Notes: generated by a model not told the origin, from the sequence alone. Shown: positions 10,691 through 21,781, counted from the stretch's first letter. The stretch: 64,000 bases of DNA from Plutella xylostella (GCF_932276165.1 NC_063992.1:11790001-11854000); one strand, 5' to 3'. Translations and numbers: made by a program.

Positions 10691-13600
10691 TATTTTATAA
10701 CTAAGCACTAAACAGCTGCAGTGACGCAGCAGCGAGCAGCGGCAGTAAGTACCGAGGGCGGCGAGCATGCGCAGCGCGGGCAGCGCCTGCGGCAGCGCGA
10801 CGGGGCGCGGCGCGTCGGCGTGCTCGGGCGGGCAGCGCGGCCGCCGCGAGTAGTAGCGCGGGAGCATGCGCGCGCGCACCCCGCGCTCCTGGATCGCGCG
10901 CAGCCTGACAACAATACTAACTATATAATCCTAATCCTAATCCTAACTAATATTATAAATGCGAAAGTAACTGTGTCTGTCTGTCTGTCTGTTACTCTTT
11001 CACGCCAAAACTACTGAACAGATTTGAATGAAATTTGGTATGCATACGGTCTAGACCCTGGGAAAGAACATAGGCTACTTTTTATCCCGGAATTCCCACG
11101 GGAATACTTTTTAAGGCGAAGCGAAGCGCGCGGGAACAGCTAGTATATTATAATAAATGCGAAAGTAACTGTGTCTGTCTGTTACTCTTTCATGCCAAAA
11201 CTACTGAACGGATTTGAATGAAATTTGGTATACATATGGTCTAGACCCTGGGAAAGAACATAGGCTACTTTTATCCCGGAATTCCCACGGGAATTTTTTT
11301 AAGGCGAAGCGCGCGGGAACAGCTATACACTATAAGTCCGCCGATCCTGGTCTCTGGAAATTGGTGGTCAGCTATTCATCTTAAGTATAACTATTAGTAT
11401 GCTAATGATAAAATATGAATACTGAGTGGTAGGTACCGACGCGGTGAGCACGTGCTGCTTGTAGGGCGAGCCGCGCGCCACGGACACGTACTGCTGCATG
11501 CGCGGGAACACGCGCAGCTCGTCCAGCGAGCACAGCAGCGCGTCGTCCCAGCGCGCCGCCTCGTGCCACAGGTACGTGCCCGTGCACTGCAACACACACC
11601 ATGACACCGCTACTGAGAGACGTACTGCTGCATGCGCGGGAACACGCGCAGCTCGTCCAGCGAGCACAGCAGCGCGTCGTCCCAGCGCGCCGCCTCGTGC
11701 CACAGGTACGTGCCCGTGCACTGCAACACACACCATGACACCGCTACTGAGAGACGTACTGCTGCATGCGCGGGAACACGCGCAGCTCGTCCAGCGAGCA
11801 CAGCAGCGCGTCGTCCCAGCGCGCCGCCTCGTGCCACAGGTACGTGCCCGTGCACTGCAACACACACCATGACACCGCTACTGAGAGACGTACTGCTGCA
11901 TGCGCGGGAACACGCGCAGCTCGTCCAGCGAGCACAGCAGCGCGTCGTCCCAGCGCGCCGCCTCGTGCCACAGGTACGTGCCCGTGCACTGCAACACACA
12001 CCATGACACCGCTACTGAGAGACGTACTGCTGCATGCGCGGGAACACGCGCAGCTCGTCCAGCGAGCACAGCAGCGCGTCGTCCCAGCGCGCCGCCTCGT
12101 GCCACAGGTACGTGCCCGTGCACTGCAACACACACCATGACACCGCTACTGAGAGACGTACTGCTGCATGCGCGGGAACACGCGCAGCTCGTCCAGCGAG
12201 CACAGCAGCGCGTCGTCCCAGCGCGCCGCCTCGTGCCACAGGTACGTTCCCGTGCACTGCAACACACACCATGACACCGCTACTGAGAGACGTACTGCTG
12301 CATGCGCGGGAAAACGCGCAGCTCGTCCAGCGAGCACAGCAGCGCGTCGTCCCAGCGCGCCGCCTCGTGCCACAGGTACGTGCCCGTGCACTGCAACACA
12401 CACCACTCAACGATTTCAAAAGGAAGGATACGCCCGTCAGAACGTTTTGTCAAAAGAAAATGACACCCGCGCGCTAGCCTTAATTCATACAAATTATGAC
12501 CGATTTATGAGATTTTAGGACCAACGCGAGGGTGCCATTTTCTAGAGCGGTTGGGCCTGTCCTTACGCAAGTAATATATAAGTCAATGACACCACTACTG
12601 AGAGACGTGCTGGTGCATGCGCGGGAACACGTGCACAGGTAACCTCGTGCAACACCACACCACGACTACCCAAACGAACCCGACATTCGACATAAAAAGT
12701 CGCATAACTTTTGTACTGCTGAGCCGATTCTGATAAAATATTGCAAAAAAAGTCGGGGTAACAGTCATTACCTATGACCCTAAAACAAAACGATCATCAG
12801 TCCGTTTGAGATGAGAGTTACGCTACCACAGACAGATACAGATTCACAGAATATACACATGCGTTAAACTTATGACACACCTATTTTTCCGTCGGGGGTA
12901 AAAAAATACAATTTACCTGAAAAGCAAAGTTTCCCTCCATAAGATGCTTGACCCCGACTGCATTATCAACAAACGGGGGAAGAGGTCCTTTTAAAATCTT
13001 CGTGTTGTACAGTGCAGCTATTTCTGGAATGTCCATGTGTTCCTACAGTAATAACATTAATTTATTGTTACTTACAAAGTTACGTTAGTTTGTAAATATA
13101 ATTTTTGCTCAGGTACCTAGGTTGTTACAGTAAGCAACATTTTGTGTAACGTACTTATACACTATACTTACAATAATAAGTATAATAACACAGGGAGTAA
13201 ATAAGCGTGGAGCTGTGTGCGTATACCTTGAAGAACTGCCGCTGGTAGGCGACGTCCTCGACCTTGTAGGCGAGGTCGCTGCGGAGCAGGTCCTGCAGCG
13301 AGGCGATGAGGCGCGGCGGCGGCGCCAGCACGGCGCCCAGCAGCGACGCCGAGTAGAACTGCATGAGCAGCAGGCCCAGCACGCCCGCCGCCAGCGCCGC
13401 GCCGCGCCCCGCCCACAGCCCGCACTCGCGCCACGACGCTGCGCCCACCACACCACAACACATTACACAACCATATCATAGCTACGTCACGCTACGTCTA
13501 AACTTCATCTTATTAACTAACTCACCATCTAAGTAAAATATATTAACGAAGTCAAGAAGCATATCTCCAAAGTTGGCTCTGTAGTTATCGGCGCTTCCAA

Positions 13601-16600
13601 GATAGATGGTCTGAAATAAATTACCAATAAGTAAACATCAAATTTTAATTCGGGATGTTTTGGAATAAGTAAAGTTACAAAATCAGTGACCTCAAGCGTG
13701 GCAGTGAGGGCGAGCATCGCGACGGCGGCGGCGGCGAGCGGCAGCGCGGCGGCCCACGCGGCGCCCGTCAGCGGCGACGTGAATTCGCTCAGCGACGGCG
13801 ACGCCGCCACCTCCGGCTGCCGGAACACTGTAGGCAGTCTGACACACAATCATACACATTAAATAATGACCCACTGTCTGCTAGATCAACAGTTAACTGT
13901 TAATTTTAGTGTATGGAGAAGTAGACTCACTCGACCTCGGCCACGAGTCCGGCGAACTCGAGCGCCTGCAGGCGTACGGCCTTCACGGCCATCGGGGCCA
14001 GCCCCACGTCCGCGCGTCCCTCGCGCAGCGCGCCCGCCACGCCCGACCACGAGCCGTTGCGCAGCACCGCCCACTGCTCCGACCGGAATATCGACAACCT
14101 GCAGGGGCAACACTCATACCAGTTCACAAGAGATAATCACGGCTCATAGACGGTGCCGTGACAGTTTTATTAAGACAGACGGTATTATCCTTACTAATAT
14201 TATAAATGCGAAAGTAACTGTGTCTGTCTGTCTGTCTGTCTGTTACTATTTCACGCCAAAACTACTGAACGGATTTGAATGAAATTTGGTATACATACGG
14301 TCTAGACCCTGGGAAAAAATAGGCTACTTTTTATCCCGGAATTCATCATCATCATCAGCCAATAATCATCCACTGCTGGACATAGGCCTCTCCCAAGGAG
14401 CGCCACAACACTCGGTCCTCGGCCTTCCTCATCCAACCACTATCCGCCACCCGCCTAAGGTCGTCAGTCCAGCGGGCAGGAGGGCGTCCGACGCTGCGTT
14501 TGCCTGTTCGTGGTCTCCACTCGAGAACTCGTCTACCCCAACGGTTATCGGTTCTTCGGCAGATATGACCAGCCCACTGCCACTTCAGCTTGCATATTTT
14601 GACAGCTATGTCGGTAACCTTAGTCCTCTGACGGATAACCTCATTTCTGATGCCGGAATTCCCACGGGAAAACTTTTTAAGGCGAAGCAAAGCGCGCGGG
14701 AACAGCTAGTAATGAATAAAGACATTGTACCTACTTAATAACCGTATTTGGAACTGTGGAACATTCATTGACATATATATTACTGCGTTATCCTTTTGAA
14801 ATCATTGGGAACATTACAATAAGTTTCGGTCTCTATAAACGGTCTAAATAATGAAAAAACTACAGACTGGAAGTGGAACATGTCCTGCATGTAGGTGACG
14901 ACCAGCAGCGTGTACCGCGGGTGCGCGTCCAGGTGCCGCGCCGCAACGCTGTACATGTAGCGCGCGTCCGACAGATGCCGCGGCTTCTGGTTGATCTGCA
15001 GTGGGCAACATTATATTTATTGCATCAATTACTTAGTAATTGAATGTAAATAGTTTGGTAAACAACTAACCACAAAGGTGCCGACGAGTGTGGCGTTGTG
15101 CAGCGAGTAGCGGCGGCGCAGCAGCGTGCCCGGCAGCAGCACGAGCCAGCGCCCGCGCAGCGCCGCCCGCCGCGGCGCCCCGCGCCCCGCCGCCGCCGCC
15201 AGCGCCTACCACGCCACAACACACGTGTGCATCACTACCAGGGACGATGGTTGGAAGCGACGAGGTGATAAAAATAACCTATAAAACTTTCACCACCATT
15301 ACAGATGGTGCTGACACCAGAGCACGAGATGAACGTTTATCTGTTGTGTACTTGGGCAGCTATTTCATAAAAAGGGAGAGTTTTTATTTCGGTTAGGGGC
15401 AAATCAATTTTACCTAACTAAGTGTATTTCAGTAGAAAATGAAGCAGCTTTAAATTACATTAAAGTTAATAATTTGCATAGGTTGGTACTTACTGCCATA
15501 ACATTTGCTTCTAGTTCGTTAAACTTGGCCTGTAGTTCATCGTGGGAGTAGTTCCCGGCGCCCAGCAGCAGCGAGGGCGGGCTGGCCACCGCCGCGTCCT
15601 CCGCGCGCGCCGCGCTCCCCAAGCGAAGGTTCTCCTCGGAATACGACCCGTAGAATGTGACGTTCAAGGGGGTGTTCTTCTTGAAGTATCGAGTGTGAAT
15701 GTCATATGCGTGCCACTCGGCTAAAACATACATTATCAAGGGGTACACTACATAAATCCGAATTACTTTTTTACGAATATGAAAATAACGATTTTTAAAA
15801 TTACGAATTTCATAGTTCCGAATAATTCACAATCCCGAATTTTAAGTTTCCGAATAACGAAAATCACGAATAGGATAATAAACGAAATTTCAAACAACAG
15901 ATTTATTGAAATGACGAAAGTCAATTTTCCGAATATTATAATTTCGATCTTTCAAAAGTATGTTTTTTTATTATATCGAAATGTTAAAATTACGAATCCC
16001 GAAGTTTTAATATTCCGAAAATACAAGTTCCCGAATGTATCTTAAGTTAACAAGAAATAGTTATCTATTAGGAATAGCGTGTTTATTAACAGTATAATCC
16101 GTATACAATTTAACAATATTGTTTAATCTACATAATATATATTGTGTGAAACGCTTCGCTGCGCTCCGCTTTGTTTTTCGATATCTATGTGCACCTAACA
16201 CGCTCCTTTACGCTTTAGGTTTAGGTCCTAAGGTTTTTAAGGGTAACACCATAAAAATCCGAGCAATTGTTTCGCTCTATATTTGAAACGCTCCGCTCCG
16301 CTTCGCTGCGCTCCGCTTTGTTTTTCGATATCTATGTGCACCTAACACGCTCCTCGTCGCTTTGCTCGTCGTCGCACCTATCTTTAGGTTTAGGTCCTAA
16401 GATTTGTAAGTTTAAACACCATAAAAATCCGAACAATTATTTTGCTCTATATTTGAAACGCTCCGCTCCGCTTCGCTGCGCTCCGCTTTGTTTTTCGATA
16501 TCTATGTGCACCTAACACGCTCCTCCTCGCTTTGCTCGTCGTCGCACCTATCTTTAGGTTTTGGTTCTAAGGTTTTTAATAAGACTTTTTTTTTTGTTGT

Positions 16601-19248
16601 CAAAATCACGAATTATCACATTTTCGATCGGGATTTAAATTTTTCGTGATTATAATAAATCGGTATTTTATTTTTCGTGTACTTAAGTAATCGTGTTTTT
16701 TTACGTTCGTGTATTTGACAATCGTAATAACAAATCTTCGTGGTTATAATATTCGGAATTATAATTTACGTGATTTTTATAATTCGGTATTTTAAAAAAT
16801 CGGTATTGCAATATTTCGTAAATTACACTTTCGGTATTTTCAAATTCGGAAAAAAGTTTTTCGGAATATTTGGGTGTTCCCATTATCAAGGCTTCACCTG
16901 ACTTTTCTGGAGTTACAAAAGCATTCAATTAATTTAGTTGTACTTACGTGGTATCAATATGTTATTAAGGCGAGGTATACTGACTTGGGTGTTGCACGAG
17001 TAGCAGCAGCTGCGAGGAGAGTGTGAGCGGCAGCGCGCGCGCCGCCGCCAGCGCCGCGCCCGGCGCCCCTAGCGCCACCACCCACGCGCGCTCGCCCAGG
17101 GGCACCTCCTGCCGGCATTCCTAGTGTAAGTACTAAGTACACAATGTGGAACACTGCAGCCTAATCAATTCATCACGACCCATTACGTCCTCACTGCTGG
17201 GCCACGGGTTTTAGGCCTAGTCCACCACGCTGGCCTAGTGCGGGTTGGTGAACCCCATCACAAGCAAGGTTGTGCTGAGAGAGTGTTCGGGTAAGCGGGT
17301 AGCGGGTAAGCGGGTAGCGGGTAAGCGGGCAACCCGACTGTCAGATGTTTTCAAGCTGCCCGTTGGCCTCTGCCTAGGCTTAACGACTGCTGCCGAAGCA
17401 GCAACCGGGAGCCACGGCTTAACGTGCCGTCCGAAGCAACGAAGCGCCCAAAAAAGAATCACTTGAAATCGGTCACCCATCCAATGGGTGCCATGTGTTG
17501 CTTAACCTGAGTGATCAAATTACGATCACTGAAGCTAGCTCGACTACGGACGCTTCAATAGCCTAATCAATTGTTCCTGCATAATTAATAAATCAGCGCT
17601 GCATACCTTGATATGTTCCACAACTCCATCACAATCGAAGTCTACGAGCACAGCGTTCCTGTGCAAGGTGTCTGAGACCGCGGGGAAGGCCCCCGCGCCC
17701 ACCGCGCCCCCCGCGCCCACCGCGCCCCCCGCGCCCCCCGCGCCCCCCGCTCGCGCCGGGCTCAGGTCCACCAGCGCCGCACTCACTCCTGCCGCCGATA
17801 GCAGGGACACTAACTTGGATTGTTCTGTAAAAGTATACAAAATCTATAAAAAAAAACCGACTTCAAAAAACCACTAAAATGTAAGAAATAATTTAAGGTT
17901 TACACAAATTCTACTCGTATGAGACAGTACAAATATACCTAAGCAGGAACTGTTCTTTTTTGATGTTGGTGCGGTGACAAAGTAATCTGAAGAAATATGG
18001 CACCAACTTCAAAAAAGAACAGTTCCTGCTTAGGTATATTTGTACTGTCTCATACGAGTAGAATTTGTGTAAACCTTAAATTATTTCTTACATTTTAGTG
18101 GTTTTTTGAAGTCGGTTTTTTAATTTTTTTAATTATTATTTTATTTAATAGTTTTTAGTTTATTTGTAATAATTTTCAATCAAAAGTAAGGTGCAAATGA
18201 TACCAAAATGTCCTACTAATCAATACGAATCATTCAAGCCTAAACACGAAGTAGTTGCTATATACCGTTGAGGAGTTCCCCTGACTGCCTTCCGTTTCCA
18301 TCATCAGATCAGCTCAAGGTCACCATCATATTTTTTTGTTATAAGAACTATATTTACGTTCTTAATTTCATTAGAATCGGTTAATATGTGCCCAAAATTG
18401 AAATTCATACCCTGTTTTTACACCTTTACCCACCCTTGGGGGTGAGATAAAATTCTGAAAAAAAAATGGGACCACCTGGAAGCTCAACCCAATACAACAA
18501 CAAAAGAATTTTCAAAATCGGTTCATAAACGGCGGAGTAATCGGTGAACATACATAAAAAAAAATATAAAAAAAATAAAATAAAAAAAAAGATCCCGACG
18601 AATTGAGAACCTCCTCCTTTTTTTGAAGTCGGTTAAAAAAATAAATTAAACGGGTAAAAACAAGAGCGTGGCACTTGCTCGCCAATGCACGAGGCCAGGC
18701 GGTCAGACAGCCCAGGTTCTGCAATCCGTTGAAGAAAGACGTGGCGGTCCCACCACTTTTGTGTGTGAAGGATTCTCAGCCACCGCATACCTCATAGTAC
18801 AGAGAACGCGAAACTCGCGGAACAGTCGCGTGCAGTGTGGCCGACAAACGATCACTTTGATTACACTCTATTCGTCCCTCTGCCCGTCCCTAACGTACAA
18901 AATATCGGATTTAAATTTAAAATAATAACTATATCGCGAAATCTAGGTACTATTCTAAATGCCTGAACCTCATTAACCCAAATCTTTGTGCATATCCCCA
19001 ACATCTTTACTCCCTTCCTAACCTTGGTCCACTGTGGGTTGGTGGGTTCACTCACACAATCAGTGAATAATACCTGATTTGTTCTGGCAGGAGTAGATGA
19101 TGGCGCGGTCCAGCGAGTGCATGGCCATATAGTCCAGGAACAGCGGCAGCGCCCCCCGCGCCCCCCGCGCCGCCCCCGCAGCGGCCCCCGGCCCCCACCG
19201 CCCCGCGAGCACCACCACCAGTAGACACCTCGCCAACATGGAATTCAT
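10688..19248 (-). CDS. Ionotropic receptor, IR75-like (variant ionotropic glutamate receptor), 13 exons
   Basis: Predicted ligand-gated cation channel subunit for volatile acids or amines in sensory dendrites. Exons (minus strand): 19074-19248, 17607-17824, 16948-17120, 15494-15720, 15071-15205, 14868-14995, 13931-14098, 13679-13838, 13526-13610, 13227-13438, 12917-13042, 11437/11441-11586, 10688-10904; about 720 residues. Exon 1 encodes a signal peptide (MNSMLARCLLVVVLAG). S1 has WSGVAGALREGRADVGLAPM. Then come VFRQPEVAASPSLSEFTSPL, TM1 (WAAALPLAAAAVAMLALT), pore region YLGSADNYRANFGDML, TM3 LLLMQFYSASLLGAVL, S2 VEDVAYQRQFFK and LRAIQERGVRARMLPRYYSRRPRC. These blocks follow the IR75 order. 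Three doubts remain: exon 3 needs one base removed to stay in frame, two donors (GTCTGT, GTCGGT) are weak, and TM4 is unusual (charged residues, stop in SINE DNA). The true last exon may lie elsewhere, via a donor at 10751-10752. Confidence 0.8.
10938..11143 (-). mobile_element. RTE-type LINE/SINE 3' end, copy 1
   Basis: On the minus strand this reads from 'agctgttcccgcgcgcttcg' through 'gtgggaattccgggataaaa' to '(cagacaga)n cacagttactttcgcattta', a 3' segment very common in Lepidoptera. Five copies are in the window (10938, 11146, 14190, 42388, 53868). RTE affiliation rests on general resemblance only. Confidence 0.7.
11146..11325 (-). mobile_element. RTE-type LINE/SINE 3' end, copy 2
   Basis: It follows copy 1 almost directly in the same orientation, both in the last intron of the receptor gene. 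It is slightly shorter, with a reduced number of 'tgtctgtc' units. Confidence 0.7.
11487..12413 (-). repeat. 134-bp tandem array duplicating the 5' part of receptor exon 12 (seven units)
   Basis: The unit repeats at exactly 134 bp, and the exon acceptor recurs at 11586, 11720, 11854, 11988, 12122, 12256 and 12390. Each unit carries, on the minus strand, intron end plus CAG acceptor plus codons for CTGTYLWHEAARWDDALL...FPRMQQYV, then SQ and a TAG stop. The true exon is the lowest-coordinate unit; it continues into SVARGSPYKQHVLTA and a donor. The six other units lack the 3' part and the donor. Units differ by only isolated bases (for example G to T at about 12247 and C to A at about 12313), so the expansion is recent or homogenised. 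A diverged, internally deleted relic lies at about 12585-12660. Confidence 0.92.
12585..12660 (-). repeat. Diverged relic of the 134-bp unit
   Basis: The segment repeats 'gacaccactactgagagacg' and 'gcatgcgcgggaacacg', but the middle of the unit is missing and several bases differ. It is separated from the main array by about 170 bp of unrelated sequence (12414-12584). This shows an older duplication round. Confidence 0.7.
12693..12908 (+). repeat. Interspersed repeat R-K, copy 2
   Basis: It matches 2490-2706, including 'gattctgataaaat', 'cgctaccacagacagataca' and the end 'cgtcgggggtaaaaaaat'. It lies in the receptor intron between exons 11 and 12. Confidence 0.6.
14190..14712 (-). mobile_element. 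RTE-type 3' end, copy 3, split by a nested LINE insertion
   Basis: The left part 14190-14344 and right part 14653-14712 together make one 3'-end copy. The break has a 9-bp direct repeat, 'ccggaattc', at 14336-14344 and 14653-14661, which is the target duplication of the nested element. Confidence 0.85.
14345..14652 (-). mobile_element. Nested 5'-truncated RTE LINE: C-terminus of endonuclease/reverse transcriptase ORF
   Basis: On the minus strand the insert encodes KLKWQWAGHICRRTDNRWGRRVLEW, RTGKRSVGRPPARWTDDLRRVA and WRSLGEAYVQQWMIIG, the conserved end of insect RTE-type endonuclease-reverse transcriptase proteins. It ends in a (TGA)n tail, as is usual for RTE. Only about the last 100 codons survive. 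The 9-bp target duplication shows that this is a real retrotransposition event into an older repeat. Confidence 0.85.
15730..16930. mobile_element. Fold-back element with CGAAT-periodic arms and GC-rich core (receptor intron 3)
   Basis: The left arm (about 15750-15950) carries CGAAT or CGAAA every 14-17 bp. The right arm (about 16600-16880) carries the reverse complement ATTCG/TTTCG with similar spacing. The core (16140-16575) holds three diverged copies of a roughly 175-bp unit with 'cgctccgcttcgctgcgctc', 'gatatctatgtgcacctaac' and 'taggtttaggtcctaag'. The same core unit appears once at 29355-29475 and once at 41945-42065, so this is a family. There is no coding capacity. Confidence 0.7.
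17176..17563 (+). mobile_element. Interspersed repeat R-G, uninterrupted copy
   Basis: This runs from 'gacccattacgtcctcactg' to 'ctcgactacggacgcttc' inside a receptor intron. A second copy (50480-51485) is interrupted by a 630-bp insertion, and this copy preserves the empty site 'cacggcttaacgtgccgtcc' near 17410-17430. A 10-bp minisatellite ('gcgggtaagc' type) lies at 17288-17333. The class is not determined (SINE-like length, no clear pol III boxes). Confidence 0.7.
17690..17757 (-). repeat. In-frame GCC/CCC-rich minisatellite in receptor exon 2
   Basis: Nine- and eighteen-base units of the type 'cgccccccgcgcccac' encode a Gly/Ala/Val stretch (AGGAGGAGGAVGAGGAVGAGA) in the extracellular N-terminal region. 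All units are multiples of three, so the frame is kept. This is likely a flexible, length-variable loop. Confidence 0.75.
17846..18640. mobile_element. Fold-back element F1, copy 1
   Basis: It begins 'aaaaccgacttcaaaaaacc' and closes with 'tttttttgaagtcggttaaa'. The first 275 bp (17846-18120) are a near-perfect hairpin, with arms of about 125 bp around a loop near 17985. The remainder carries the phrase 'gttgaggagttcccctgact'. A second full copy is at 48236-49014. It lies in the first intron of the receptor gene. Confidence 0.85.
18645..19073. other. Receptor intron 1 remainder
   Basis: At 18665-18860 is GC-moderate sequence with a short open frame (AQVLQSVEERRGGPTTFVCEG) that I do not recognise; it may be repeat-derived. 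At 18984-19055 is a fragment of the family-1 SINE body ('ctttgtgcatatccccaaca'). Confidence 0.4.
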
Positions 19249-19997
19249 TCTAACAACGGCACATTACAGACTCGTTTTTATAAAGGGCACCATGAAAGTA
19301 TCACTTACATATTCTCTTTACAAATTGAATGTGGCTTTTGTTTAAATTACTCTTAACGAGCTTAAACTACCTACCTACCTAGACATAACATAAATTGAGG
19401 GAAAACAAAGCACATTAAAATTTATCCTGACACCGGTGTTGTACCTACTGATAACCTATTACCATAGAACAACGCGGGCTCGGGTGTACCCTGTTACTAA
19501 TGGTTGCTGTTTTGTGATACTTCATTTTACTGTCATTCTTAACTTATGTACTTACGATAATTTTACTGTTTGAGTTTAAGTATGTGCTCAAGTATACTTA
19601 CCTTACATAAATAATTGTAGAGCCCCTTTTAGTAATTGTAGAGGACTTTGGTGTTATGAAATAATAATAATATTTATTATGTTGCAGCACTGTATCATGG
19701 TAACAGCAGATCGATTTTAAAGGTACGTAGGTAGATAATCTTAATAAAGGTAGTCGCTCATTACATCCACCCAACTACAACTCCGCACCGCCTCGCCTCG
19801 TGCGGTTAGTATTCTTTATAATTATGAAATTGTATGGGTAATATGGGTATGCGATGCGCTCACTACATCAACCGAACTACGTAGCATCACCGCATCGCCT
19901 CAGCCGCATGCCCTCGCTACACGCGCGGACCACTCGGTGCAAACATGCTGCTCGCACGCTTGCTTTGCGTTGAAAGCGCCCTGTGTCGTGAGCATAG
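19249..19997. other. Upstream region of the receptor gene
   Basis: This is the presumed promoter region. I find no convincing TATA/TCAGT pair within 150 bp of the start. At 19740-19990 there are two related segments with 'cgctcattacatccacccaa' and 'gcgctcactacatcaaccga', a weak direct repeat of about 100 bp. There is no gene. Confidence 0.4.
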
Positions 19998-20215
19998 GAT
20001 TCGATACTATTTTCGAATCTACACGAAGGGTCACTTTTACCAAACGCTAAACGTATTTAAATCAAATTTTAAATACATTTTGTACTAACTGACAGATAAG
20101 ATGTATGACAGGCTACTAAATACGTTTAGCGTTTGGTGAAATTCCACCTAGCATATGGAAAAAAACAAATGTCACTTTTGGAACTAACTTTGCCTTACAT
20201 TTTGACAGTGACAGT
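19998..20215 (+). mobile_element. Small fold-back element F2, copy 1
   Basis: It contains 'accaaacgctaaacgtattt' and, 60 bp on, 'aaatacgtttagcgtttggt', so the centre (about 20039-20138) forms a hairpin. The whole segment recurs inverted at 41102-41318, including both flanks ('tcgaatctacacgaagggtc', 'aaatgtcacttttggaac'). A diverged relative is at about 7545-7690. Confidence 0.8.
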
Positions 20216-20495
20216 TGACGACTCGCAACGTTAACGGAGGATCGAAACTTGTGCTCACGACTCTGATCGCAAGTGGTTCACGTGAGGACGGTACGTCAAG
20301 TTAACAGATTACACGAAAATTCTTGGACTGACCGGCCAGCGTGACCAGCGGCCAGCGCGGGGCCACTGTCCAAAAAATAAATAAATAAATAAATAAACCA
20401 CGATATTACATTTTTAATTGTCGTCGCAATAACATTGACCATATCAATTTGTGCGTTTTTATTGAATAAAAAAAAAAACTATCTCTATATTTAGC

Positions 20496-20830
20496 TTAGC
20501 ATAGTGTATCACGGTCCATTTCATTAGCATCAATGAATTTTGCATATTTGTAATGTTTACATAATAATTTTACATAACGGTTTTGCATATCTGAGTTTAT
20601 ATATTCGCTATTTGCTATACTAAGGACAAAAACTCTGAATATTTTCAATCTATACAAGGCATTACACAATTCAAAAACAAATTGATAGGGATCTATATCA
20701 TTTGATCCGAGAGACAAGACAATAATATCATTACTATTTGAATGTTTTATGATATTATCAACGCTGCTTAAAATATCTACCGCGGAGGCTTGGGGTTTGC
20801 TGTAACCAATAACAGTTACATATTAATTTT
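20496..20830 (-). pseudogene. SGNH/GDSL esterase-like fragment of a LINE ORF1
   Basis: The minus-strand frame reads VTVIGYSKPQASAVDILSSVDNII, then NSNDIIVLSLGSNDIDPYQF, IFRVFVLSIANSEY and YAKFIDANEMD. A block of hydrophobic residues followed by GxND is characteristic of SGNH hydrolases (block III region). Such esterase domains are known in ORF1 of CR1-type LINEs (Kapitonov and Jurka described esterase and PHD domains there). The catalytic Ser block and the His block are not present, and no ORF2 follows, so this is a fragment. The frame is open from about 20830 to the stop at 20496. Confidence 0.55.
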
Positions 20831-20839
20831 TATCCAAGC

Positions 20840-21390
20840 GGACAAATAATACTTTAAAGAATTCCATTAAAATATTCGGTGAGCTATTGTTTTAGGGGTG
20901 CAGTTACTGTCTATAAACATTTTTGTTATATTCTATTTCAAAGTATCTTTGTTGCAATGTGGGAATTTATTAAACCAACTTTGGCTTTGTCTACTTTTAC
21001 CCTATTGTTTTAGTTTGGGTCTATTTAATGGCTTGCAGATGTTATGTTTCTTGCTAGCGCAATAGGTCTATTGCTGGGTTTCTTTAATATATTTTTTTTC
21101 TAGTCTGAAAGAGAGCTTATATTTAAGAATTGCGTTTGCTGTGGGAAAAGTATTAGTTTATGGTCCTAAACCCTGCACGTGTTTGTATAATATCATAGTA
21201 AAGTAAGTAAAGTAAAAAAGTTTATTTCCTTTAAAAATATACAAGAGATGGTGAATGTTATGAATGTACTGACCCCCACACTAGGCAATGCCTGTCCCGT
21301 GGAGGATAGAGATAATAATATTAAATACCTACTTTAGTTTCCAGTTATTGTTAATTAAGCCAAATATGTTAAGTTTGTTCATACATACAT
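20840..21390. other. AT-rich, no gene recognised
   Basis: At 21190-21300 there is a short 'agtaaagtaagtaaagtaaa' simple repeat followed by 'cccccacactaggcaatgcc', which resembles a LINE or SINE tail. There is nothing else to report. Confidence 0.4.
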
Positions 21391-21781
21391 ATTAGGGCAT
21401 GCAATACCGGAACTGTTCTGTCTTCAATACCGGTATTGAGATGCGATACCGGAACTCAATACCGGTATTGAAAACAGTTCCGGATCCCGGTATTAATACC
21501 GGTATTAGATTTCCTTGTAATAAATGGCATATATTGTGATTAAAGGTCGTATAGGTAAAAATTAAACGAGAAAAAGCAATTAAATTCAGTTTTTTGTAAT
21601 AGACGCATTTTTCCTGAAATAAAAATGACATATTATGTATCTAGCCTATCTGAAACCTAGTTAAACATTGTGAGAGATATGGCGTTTCGACTTTCTCCGT
21701 ATTCGGCATCATAAGGGTCACAGTGACAGTTAAATAAAGTCCATTTTTCTCTCCACCTTTAATTTGCAAGGTACGGGTGCC

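Noticed and set aside
11487..12413. CRISPR array
   Set aside because: The units are contiguous 134-bp repeats with no unique spacers, in a eukaryotic exon.
11368..12519. Long overlapping ORFs on both strands in the 134-bp array
   Set aside because: They arise because the GC-rich repeat lacks stops in several frames; only the receptor exon frame has support.
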